From the NCBI GenBank assembly GCA_019239785.1, contig JAFAZM010000302.1:1-7159 (forward strand): 7,159 bases of DNA. Direction: 5' to 3'. This DNA is from Sphingomonadaceae bacterium. GTDB taxonomy: Bacteria; Pseudomonadota; Alphaproteobacteria; Sphingomonadales; Sphingomonadaceae. Under the pieces are notes generated by a model. It saw only the letters and a list, made by a program, of their open reading frames with translations, did not search any database and was not told where the DNA came from. The position numbers and the translations under genes are program-made. This document shows, one piece after another, positions 1 through 6,237 of the stretch; the stretch's first letter is position 1, and each line of letters opens with the position of its first letter.

Positions 1-961
1 TGTCCGAGCCAGGAGTGCTTGCGGTGCCGCAGGGCGAGCCCGGCGGCGGGAGCCGCGTCGTGTCGGCGCTCGATGGCAGCGGGCTACGGCAAACCGACAC
101 GTTCGTGGTGTTCGACGCAATCGCGAGCTGGTTGTCGCGGGTCTGGAAGTTGGCGACCTGAAGGCCGTCGGCACGGCTGTAAAGGCGCGAATAGGAGACG
201 TCCGCGAGCAGGCCGATGCGGCCGATGCCGGTGTCCCAGGTATCGCTGATCAGGATCGAACCGGTCGGCGCCCAGCGCCGGGCGAAATCGCCGTAATTCG
301 CTTCCGCGTCGATCGAGATGTGGAAGCCGCGATTGTCGAACGGAACGCGGGTGCGCAGGTCGACGGTGCCGGAAAGACCGCCCTCGATCATCTCCGCGGT
401 CGCGTTCTTGTAGACCGCGACCGAGCCGAGCAGCTCGGCCGGGACGTCGTTGAAGTTGATCGCCTGGCCGTAGACGCCGGTCGAGAAGGTGTCGCGGCCG
501 TTGAACTCCGAACGGACGAAGCTGAGGCCGCGGATGACGACGCCCGAGCCCTCGACCGAGAAGTGGTCGGGGTCGTTCGAGCCAGCGAATCGGTTCATCG
601 AGACGCCGGGCACGCGCTGCAGCGCCTCGGTCACCGAGCGGTCAGGGAGAGCGCCGATGTCCTGGGCGGTGATCGCGTCGACGACGGTGTCGGAGTTGCG
701 CTTGATGTTCTGCGAATTGGCGAGGCTGGCGCGGATACCGGTAACAACGATCGCCTGCTCGTCGCTCGGCTGGGCCGTCGTGGAGGGCTGCGCCGGCTGA
801 GCTGGCTGCGCCGCGGCATCGGCGGGCTGGGCCGGCTGGGCCCAGGCGGCGTTGCCGCAAACCATTGCTCCGAGAGCGAGAACCGATGCGCTGCCGCGCA
901 ATCCTGCCGCGATGTGATTCCTCGATGCCTTGATCGAAGTGCGCCCCGCCGACCTCATCAT
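1..961 (-). CDS. TonB-dependent outer-membrane receptor, N-terminal part (runs off left edge)
   Basis: The reverse strand is open from ATG at 961 to base 1, giving 320 residues without a stop; the barrel C-terminus lies outside the window. Residues 1-41 form a long signal peptide (basic start, hydrophobic stretch SVLALGAMVCG, likely cut at AWA|QP). Residues 42-66 are an Ala/Gln/Pro-rich linker. A TonB-box-like segment, QAIVVTGIRASL, follows at 69-80. The plug domain comes next, with DIGALPDRSVTEALQRVPGV at 101-120, a VIRG segment, and YKNATAEMIEGGLSGTVDLR closing the plug before the first barrel strands. This pattern fits the Xanthomonas/Caulobacter/sphingomonad receptor family whose members are usually over 900 residues and often import oligosaccharides (family knowledge). 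The ATG at 961 is preferred over the adjacent ATG at 958 because GGGGAGAG ends 4 bases upstream. It is divergent from the hydrolase gene, so sugar import is likely, but the ligand cannot be read from this part. Confidence 0.93.
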   Translation of the reverse strand, partial: MMRSAGRTSIKASRNHIAAGLRGSASVLALGAMVCGNAAWAQPAQPADAAAQPAQPAQPSTTAQPSDEQAIVVTGIRASLANSQNIKRNSDTVVDAITAQDIGALPDRSVTEALQRVPGVSMNRFAGSNDPDHFSVEGSGVVIRGLSFVRSEFNGRDTFSTGVYGQAINFNDVPAELLGSVAVYKNATAEMIEGGLSGTVDLRTRVPFDNRGFHISIDAEANYGDFARRWAPTGSILISDTWDTGIGRIGLLADVSYSRLYSRADGLQVANFQTRDNQLAIASNTTNVSVCRSPLPSSADTTRLPPPGSPCGTASTPGSD

Positions 962-965
962 CAAG

Positions 966-973
966 CTCTCCCC
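966..973 (-). promoter_or_regulatory. Ribosome-binding site of the receptor gene
   Basis: Read on the minus strand, GGGGAGAG places its GGAG core 6 bases before the ATG at 961. It supports the first of two adjacent ATG codons as the start. Confidence 0.6.
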
Positions 974-977
974 GTTA

Positions 978-991
978 TGTTAGCGCTAACA
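978..991. promoter_or_regulatory. LacI-family-type palindromic operator
   Basis: TGTTAGCGCTAACA is a perfect 14-bp inverted repeat with a central CG, the usual layout of sites bound by LacI/GalR-family sugar repressors (family knowledge). It sits 4 bases upstream of the receptor's ribosome-binding site, where a bound repressor would block the receptor transcript. A second copy matching at 12 of 14 positions occurs at 4686-4699, which makes chance unlikely. The repressor gene is not in the window. Confidence 0.78.
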
Positions 992-1136
992 GTTTCTGCT
1001 GCGCCTTCTTGTTTGTGCCTTGCGTAAATGAGGACGATGGGGAAGATCAAGGGGGTTTGTTACGAAACCGCGAAACTGTGACGCCTTTGCAACGATCCGC
1101 CGGCGGCGCCTGCGGGTCGACGCGTTGAAAGGTGCC

Positions 1137-1144
1137 GGGGAGGA
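1137..1144 (+). promoter_or_regulatory. Ribosome-binding site deciding the GH43-GH9 start
   Basis: GGGGAGGA lies 5 bases before ATG at 1150. The in-frame GTG at 1132 would put this site inside the gene and has no comparable purine tract before it, so 1150 is taken as the start. Confidence 0.7.
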
Positions 1145-1149
1145 CGAGG

Positions 1150-4100
1150 ATGGATCTGTGGCGACGGCGGCTGGCCCTTTGCGGCGCGATTCTCGCGGCA
1201 CTGAGCCTTCCCCGGGCGGCGCTGGCCGACGGGCCCAGCGCCCGCTTCGACTGGTTCGACTATCGGGGCAGCGACCCGGTCGATGCGACGCTCCATCCCG
1301 GGGCGAACGACTATCGCAATCCGATCCTGCGCGGCTTCTATCCCGATCCGAGCGTCGTCCGCGCCGGCAATATTTATTATCTGGTCAACTCGACCTTCGC
1401 CTTCTTCCCCGGCATCCCCGTCTTCCGCAGCAGCGACCTCGTCCACTGGGCCCAGATCGGCAATGCGATCGACCGGCCGGACATGCTCGATTTCGGCCGG
1501 CTCGGCATCTCGCGCGGCGTGTTCGCGCCATCGATCGCCTTCCACGATGGGGCGTTCTACATCCTCAACACCTGCGTCGATTGCGGCGGCAATTTCGTCA
1601 TCACCGCGCGCGATCCGACCGGGCCCTGGTCGGCGCCGGTCTGGCTGCCGGCGCTCGAGGGCGGCATCGATCCGAGCCTGTTCTTCGACGAGGACGGCCG
1701 GGCCTGGCTGGTCAATAACGGGCCGCCCGAAGGCGCGTCCCGCTATCCCGGCCATCGCGCGATCTGGCTGCAGGAATTCGATCCGCGCACCCTGCGCAGC
1801 TTCGGGCCGCGGCGGGTGCTGGTCGACGGCGGCGTCAACCCGGCCGCCAATCCGATCTGGATCGAAGGGCCGCGGATCTTCCGGACCGGCGGCTTCTACT
1901 ATCTGACCTGCGCCGAAGGCGGCACCGAGGAGGGGCACAGCCAGGTCGTGCTGCGCAGCCGCAGCGTCACCGGCCCCTATCTCCCCTATCCGGGCAATCC
2001 GATCCTCACTCAGCGCGACCTGCCTCGCGACCGCCCTTTCCCGATCAGCTCCGCCGGCCATGCCCAGCTCGTCGAGACGCAGAACGGCGAATGGTGGGCG
2101 ACCTTCCTCGCCACCCGCCCCTACAGCCAGGACTTCTACAATACCGGCCGGGAGACCTTCCTGCTGCCGGTGCGCTGGCAGGACGGCTGGCCGCGAATCA
2201 CCGCGGCTGGCGAGCGGGTCGCCTATGTCCATGCCCGGCCGAACCTGCCGCCCGACTCGGCGGCGCCGCCGCGGGCGCGGGAGGAGTTCGACGGCCCTGC
2301 TCTCCCCCTCGACTGGCTGATGGCCCGCAACCCGCGCTCGGCCTGGTACCGATTCGACCATGGCAGCCTGGTGCTCGACGCGCGTGCCGTGGGGCTCGGC
2401 GACATGGGCAATCCGAGCTTCCTCGCCCGCCGCCAGCAGCATCTGGACGCGACCGCGGAGACCCTCGTCCATTTCCGGCCGGAGCGGGACGGCGACGAGG
2501 CCGGGCTCGCCGCCTTCCAGAATGACGAGCATTGGTACGCGATCGCGGTCGGCATGGCGGGCCGCCAGCCCGCGGTCCAGCTCAAGCGTCGGACGGGCCC
2601 CGGCGATCCCGCCGCCGGCGTCACAATCGCCTCGGCGCCCCTCCCCGCGCCTTCCGGCGAACCGGTGCGGCTCCGAGTCGAGGCCGAGGGCGGGCGCTAC
2701 CGGTTCGCCTATGCCGCCGCGGACGGCGACTGGCACACGCTCGGCGGCGACCAGGACGGCACCATCCTCAGCACGCATGTCGCCGGCGGCTTCGTCGGCA
2801 CGGTCATCGGCCCCTATGCCCGGGCCGGGGCGGAGCCCGACGCGGCGAGCCCGATCCGGCTGAACCAGCTCGGCTTCCTTCCCGACGGGCCGAAACGGGC
2901 ATTGCTGCCGAGCGATTCGACGGCGCCAATCGCCTGGCACTTGGTCGACCGCGGCGGCGCCGTGCGGGCGCATGGGGAGACCGTCGTGTTTGGCGACGAT
3001 CCCGCCTCGGGCGAGCATCTGCATCTGATCGACTTCAGCACCTATCGGGAAGCCGGCGAGGCGCTGCAGCTCGTGGCCGGCACGGCGCAGAGCCGGCCCT
3101 TCGCGATCCGGGCGGACCTCATCGCCGGGCTGCCGCACGACGCGCTCAACTATTTCTACCAGAGCCGGGCCGGCATCCCGATCGAGGCGCGCTACGCCGG
3201 CGGCGACCGCTGGGCGCGGCCGGCGGGCCATGCGCCGGACCGCGCCACCTGCGTCTCCGGGCCGGACCAAAGCGGCAACCGCTGGGAGCCCTGCGCCTAC
3301 ACGCTCGACGTCTCGCGCGGCTGGTACGATGCCGGCGACCAGGGGAAATATGTCGTCAATGGCGGCATCGCTTTGTGGACCCTGCTCGATCTGTACGAGC
3401 TCGGCCGGGCGCGCGGACGCGCTTTCTTCCCCGACGGCAGTGCTTCTTTGCCCGAGGCCGGCAACGGGGTCAGCGACCTGCTCGACGAGGCGCGCTGGGA
3501 GCTGGACTTCATGCTCGCGATGCAGGTGCCCGAAGGCACGCATATGCGGCTGCCGGTCGGGCCGTGGCGGCCGGGCGCGGTGCCGCCGTTCCAGGAGGTC
3601 GAGGTCTCCGGCATGGCGCACCACAAGGTCGCCGACCAGCGCTGGACGCCGCTGCCGACGCCGCCGCAGCGCGACCGGGAGACCCGCTATCTGGCCCCGC
3701 CGAGCACCGGCGCGACGCTGAACCTCGCCGCGGTCGCCGCGCAATGCGCGCGGATCTGGCGCACTATCGATCGTCCCTTCGCCGACCGCTGCCTCGCCGC
3801 CGCCCGGCGGGCTTATGCCGCGGCGAAGCGCAACCCGCAGCTCATCTACCTCGGCAATTTCACCGGCAGCGGCGGCTATGGCGATGGCGACCTCAGCGAC
3901 GAATTTTACTGGGCCGCGGCCGAGCTCTACGCGACCACCGGCGAGGCGGCCTATGCGGCGGACCTGCACGCCTCGTCCCATTTCACCGCGGCGGTGACCG
4001 AGCCCGCCTGGCCGCGGACCGCGACGCTCGGCACGATCACATTGGCGCTGGTGCCGAACCGGCTCGCCCCGGCCGAGATCGCCGGCCTGCGCGCGCGGAT

Positions 4101-4704
4101 CGTCGCCACGGCCGACGCCTTCCTCGGCGAAGAGACGCAGGAGGGCTATCGCATTCCATATGCGGCAGCCTGCACCCGCCCGCCTGGAATGCCGGCCAGC
4201 ATGCCGCTGCTGCCGCCGCCACCGAGCGGCCACTGCTACCCCTGGGGCTCCAATTCGACCCTGCTCAACCGGGCGATGCTGCTGGCGCTGGCGAGCGACT
4301 TCACCGGCGAGGCGCGTTACCGGGCGGGCGTGATCGACGTGATGGACTATCTGCTCGGCCGCAATCCGCTCGACCGCTCCTTCATCAGCGGCTGGGGGGC
4401 GCGGCCGATGCAGAACCCGCATCACCGCTTCTGGGCGCACAGCCTCGATCCCAACCTGCCGCCGCCGCCGCCCGGCGTGCTGTCCGGCGGGCCCAATTCC
4501 ACTTCACTGCGCAGCGATCCGGTCGGCCCGGCGCTGCAGGGCCATTGCGTGCCGATGACCTGCTGGCGCGACGACATCCGGGCCTTCTCGATGAACGAGG
4601 TGGCGATCAACTGGAACGCGCCTTTGGTCTGGGTGTCCGCCTGGCTCGCCGGGCCGCCATCGACAGGACGCGCCCGCGCCCATAATGTTAGCGCTAATCC
4701 ATGA
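1150..4704 (+). CDS. Exported bimodular glycoside hydrolase: GH43 (beta-xylosidase/arabinofuranosidase type) fused to GH9 (cellulase family)
   Basis: This is a 1184-residue protein. Residues 1-26 are a signal peptide with likely cleavage ALA|DG. Residues about 50-360 are GH43: NPILRGFYPDPS carries the base Asp66, GIDPSLFFDEDG the modulating Asp174, and IEGPRIF the acid Glu239. Residues about 378-557 resemble the concanavalin-like domain that follows GH43 beta-xylosidases. Residues about 567-655 are the Ig-like domain typical before GH9, starting PIRLNQLGF. Residues about 660-1175 are GH9: YDAGD with Asp727 and Asp730, the first family signature at 1077-1093 ending NPHHR, and the second at 1139-1157 with Glu1150 in NEVAINWNA. 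All expected catalytic residues of both enzymes are present. It should act in the periplasm or outside on plant polysaccharide, perhaps a xylan or xyloglucan with arabinose or xylose branches; the exact specificity cannot be read. The last codons contain an operator for the next gene. Confidence 0.93.
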   Translation: MDLWRRRLALCGAILAALSLPRAALADGPSARFDWFDYRGSDPVDATLHPGANDYRNPILRGFYPDPSVVRAGNIYYLVNSTFAFFPGIPVFRSSDLVHWAQIGNAIDRPDMLDFGRLGISRGVFAPSIAFHDGAFYILNTCVDCGGNFVITARDPTGPWSAPVWLPALEGGIDPSLFFDEDGRAWLVNNGPPEGASRYPGHRAIWLQEFDPRTLRSFGPRRVLVDGGVNPAANPIWIEGPRIFRTGGFYYLTCAEGGTEEGHSQVVLRSRSVTGPYLPYPGNPILTQRDLPRDRPFPISSAGHAQLVETQNGEWWATFLATRPYSQDFYNTGRETFLLPVRWQDGWPRITAAGERVAYVHARPNLPPDSAAPPRAREEFDGPALPLDWLMARNPRSAWYRFDHGSLVLDARAVGLGDMGNPSFLARRQQHLDATAETLVHFRPERDGDEAGLAAFQNDEHWYAIAVGMAGRQPAVQLKRRTGPGDPAAGVTIASAPLPAPSGEPVRLRVEAEGGRYRFAYAAADGDWHTLGGDQDGTILSTHVAGGFVGTVIGPYARAGAEPDAASPIRLNQLGFLPDGPKRALLPSDSTAPIAWHLVDRGGAVRAHGETVVFGDDPASGEHLHLIDFSTYREAGEALQLVAGTAQSRPFAIRADLIAGLPHDALNYFYQSRAGIPIEARYAGGDRWARPAGHAPDRATCVSGPDQSGNRWEPCAYTLDVSRGWYDAGDQGKYVVNGGIALWTLLDLYELGRARGRAFFPDGSASLPEAGNGVSDLLDEARWELDFMLAMQVPEGTHMRLPVGPWRPGAVPPFQEVEVSGMAHHKVADQRWTPLPTPPQRDRETRYLAPPSTGATLNLAAVAAQCARIWRTIDRPFADRCLAAARRAYAAAKRNPQLIYLGNFTGSGGYGDGDLSDEFYWAAAELYATTGEAAYAADLHASSHFTAAVTEPAWPRTATLGTITLALVPNRLAPAEIAGLRARIVATADAFLGEETQEGYRIPYAAACTRPPGMPASMPLLPPPPSGHCYPWGSNSTLLNRAMLLALASDFTGEARYRAGVIDVMDYLLGRNPLDRSFISGWGARPMQNPHHRFWAHSLDPNLPPPPPGVLSGGPNSTSLRSDPVGPALQGHCVPMTCWRDDIRAFSMNEVAINWNAPLVWVSAWLAGPPSTGRARAHNVSANP
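4660..4686 (+). promoter_or_regulatory. Candidate promoter for the halogenase genes, inside the GH43-GH9 3' end
   Basis: TCGACA at 4660-4665 matches the sigma-70 -35 hexamer at 5 of 6 positions, and CATAAT at 4681-4686 matches the -10 hexamer at 5 of 6. The 15-base spacer is shorter than the ideal 17, which lowers confidence. Its -10 element abuts and overlaps by one base the operator at 4686-4699, so a repressor there would cover the start of transcription. Predicted transcripts would begin near 4693, leaving a leader of about 30 bases before ATG 4722. Confidence 0.38.
4686..4699. promoter_or_regulatory. Second LacI-type operator, embedded in the end of the GH9 coding sequence
   Basis: TGTTAGCGCTAATC shares its first 12 bases with the perfect operator at 978-991 and retains the 10-bp core palindrome TTAGCGCTAA. 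It is translated as part of the hydrolase's last residues, HNVSANP, and ends 22 bases before the halogenase start. The similar distance to the start codon at both sites (16 and 22 bases) suggests the receptor and the halogenases are controlled by the same regulator. Confidence 0.7.
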
Positions 4705-4706
4705 GC

Positions 4707-4715
4707 GGAGAGAGG
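4707..4715 (+). promoter_or_regulatory. Ribosome-binding site deciding the first halogenase start
   Basis: GGAGAGAGG lies 6 bases before ATG 4722. The alternative in-frame ATG at 4701, which overlaps the hydrolase stop codon, is preceded only by the operator and has no purine-rich site, so 4722 is preferred. Confidence 0.62.
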
Positions 4716-4721
4716 CGAGGC

Positions 4722-6236
4722 ATGGAATTGGGGGAAATCGTCGACGTCGTGGTCGTCGGCGGCGGCACCGCCGGCTGGATGACCGCGGCGGCGCTGGTGA
4801 AATTGCTGCCCCATCGCTGCCGCGTGCACCTGGTCGAATCGGAGGCGATCGGCATCGTCGGCGTCGGCGAGGCCACCCTGCCCCATATCCGCGCCTTCAA
4901 CGAGAAGCTCGGCATCAACGAGGCCGACTTCATGTCGCGCACGAGGGCGACCTTCAAGCTCGGCATCGAGTTCCGCGACTGGGCGCGGATCGGCGATTCC
5001 TACATCCATCCGTTCGGCACGTTCGGCAGCGGCCAGGGCGAGGTCGACTTCCACCAATATTGGCTGCGGATGAAGCAGGCCGGCGTCGATGTGCCGGAGC
5101 TCGAGCAATTCTCGACCGCCTGCATGATCGCCCGGCTGAACCGCTTCGAATTGCCCTCGACCGACCCGCAGCGGCTCGATTCGACCTTCGGCTATGCCTA
5201 CCAGTTCGATGCCACGCTGTTCGCGCCTTATTTGCGCGCGCTCGCCGAGGGGCTCGGCGCGAAGCGGACCGAGGGGCGGATCGTCGACGTCCACCGCAAC
5301 GGCGAAAGCGGGAACATCGAATCGGTCGAGCTGGAGAGCGGCGAGCGGATCGCCGGCGACCTCTTCGTCGATTGCTCGGGCTTCGTCTCCCTGCTGCTCG
5401 GCAAGGCGCTCGGCGAGCCCTTCCAGGACTGGTCGAAATGGCTGCCCGCCGATCGCGCGGTGGCGATGCCGTGCCGCACCGAGACCGCGGTGACGCCTTA
5501 TACGAGCGCCATCGCGATGCAGTCGGGCTGGCGCTGGCGCATTCCGCTCCAGCACCGGACCGGCAACGGCTACGTCTATCCGAGTGCCTTCCTCTCCGAC
5601 GACGCGGCCGCCGAAGCCCTGGTCGGCGCGGTCGAGGGCGAGCCGATCGCCGGACCGCGGCTGCTGCGCTTCAAGGCGGGGCGTCGCGAGCGGAGCTGGG
5701 TGCACAATTGCGTCGGCGTCGGCCTCGCCAGCGGCTTCCTGGAGCCCCTCGAATCGACCAGCATCTATCTGATCCAAGCGGCGATCACGGCCCTGCTCGA
5801 GCTGTTCCCGGAGAAGGCGATCGCGGCCAGCGACCGCGACGAGTTCAACCGGCTGGTCGACCTCGAATATGACCGGATCCGGGACTTCCTGATCCTCCAT
5901 TACCATTGCACCGAGCGCGATGATTCGGAGTTCTGGAATTACGTCCGGACGATGCGCGTGCCCGACAGCCTGGAGGAGAAGCTGGACCTGTTCCGCCGCC
6001 GCGGCCGGGTGGTCAAATATCGCGAAGGCTGCTTCCTCGATGCGAGCTGGATCGCGGTCTATCTCGGCCAGCGCGTCTTCCCGCACGGCCACGACATGCG
6101 CGCCGACGCGGCGCCTGCCGAGGCCCTGCTCGCCGACATGGCGGCGCTGCACCGCGAGATCAGGGCGACGGCCGAGCGGATGCCGGACCATGTCGGCCAT
6201 ATCAAAGCCTATTGCCCGATGGCCGAGGCGGCCTGA
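4722..6236 (+). CDS. Flavin-dependent halogenase (tryptophan halogenase family), apparently active
   Basis: This 504-residue protein has the length and motifs of the PrnA/RebH family, which uses reduced FAD, oxygen and halide to halogenate aromatic rings. The FAD-binding GGGTAGW is at 13-19 and GVGEAT at 47-52. Lys79, in ATFKLGIEF, matches the lysine that carries the hypohalous acid. HPF at 96-98 matches the His/Phe pair lining the aromatic pocket. The signature WRWRIP is at 270-275, and EPLEST at 341-346 supplies the catalytic Glu344 and Ser345. The C-terminal segment near 420-450 is shorter than I recall in tryptophan-specific enzymes and lacks their tyrosine-rich amino-acid-binding loop, so indole or another aromatic is a better guess than free tryptophan. 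No signal peptide is present, so it is cytoplasmic. A flavin reductase partner is needed and none is encoded here. A promoter and operator lie just upstream. Confidence 0.93.
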   Translation: MELGEIVDVVVVGGGTAGWMTAAALVKLLPHRCRVHLVESEAIGIVGVGEATLPHIRAFNEKLGINEADFMSRTRATFKLGIEFRDWARIGDSYIHPFGTFGSGQGEVDFHQYWLRMKQAGVDVPELEQFSTACMIARLNRFELPSTDPQRLDSTFGYAYQFDATLFAPYLRALAEGLGAKRTEGRIVDVHRNGESGNIESVELESGERIAGDLFVDCSGFVSLLLGKALGEPFQDWSKWLPADRAVAMPCRTETAVTPYTSAIAMQSGWRWRIPLQHRTGNGYVYPSAFLSDDAAAEALVGAVEGEPIAGPRLLRFKAGRRERSWVHNCVGVGLASGFLEPLESTSIYLIQAAITALLELFPEKAIAASDRDEFNRLVDLEYDRIRDFLILHYHCTERDDSEFWNYVRTMRVPDSLEEKLDLFRRRGRVVKYREGCFLDASWIAVYLGQRVFPHGHDMRADAAPAEALLADMAALHREIRATAERMPDHVGHIKAYCPMAEAA

Positions 6237-6237
6237 G

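Larger units (their letters stand above)
962..1149. other. Divergent intergenic control region
   Basis: These 188 bases separate the start codons of the receptor (minus) and the GH43-GH9 gene (plus), so promoters for both are expected here. What is visible is the 14-bp palindrome at 978-991, a ribosome-binding site for each gene, and a short direct repeat CGAAAC at 1063-1068 and 1071-1076. I could not find a convincing -35/-10 pair on either strand. The palindrome lies 16 bases from the receptor start but 158 bases from the hydrolase start, so control of the receptor through it is more direct. Confidence 0.7.

Noticed and set aside
320..1027. Plus-strand open frame of 235 codons opposite the receptor
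   Set aside because: It is antisense to the receptor's signal peptide and plug, which are clearly recognisable on the minus strand.
992..1136. Promoter hexamers for the hydrolase or receptor in the divergent region
   Set aside because: Candidates such as TTGTTA at 1057-1062 have no acceptable -10 partner at normal spacing on the same strand.
1132..1149. GTG at 1132 as the hydrolase start
   Set aside because: It would add MPGRTR and bury the strong ribosome-binding site inside the gene; ATG 1150 gives a good signal peptide and correct spacing.
1171..1182. Lipoprotein signal (LALC) in the hydrolase leader
   Set aside because: The residue before Cys11 is Leu rather than Gly, Ala or Ser, and the hydrophobic stretch continues after the cysteine to a normal ALA|D cleavage site.
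1060..4440. Minus-strand open frame of 1126 codons opposite the GH43-GH9 gene
   Set aside because: Its translation is rich in Arg, Gly, Ala and Asp, with no domain or motif I recognise. It mirrors the real gene's G/C-biased codon positions, which remove stop codons on the other strand. The sense frame has two complete sets of catalytic motifs.
2532..4685. Plus-strand open frame of 717 codons in another phase within the hydrolase gene
   Set aside because: Arg/Gly/Ala-rich frame-shifted reading of the GH9 coding sequence with no independent motif; a GC-bias shadow.
4701..4721. ATG at 4701 as the halogenase start, overlapping the hydrolase stop
   Set aside because: There is no ribosome-binding site before it, and Lys79 falls at the family's usual number only when counting from 4722.
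4685..5872. Plus-strand open frame of 395 codons overlapping the first halogenase
   Set aside because: Frame-shifted shadow of the halogenase; Arg-rich without motifs.
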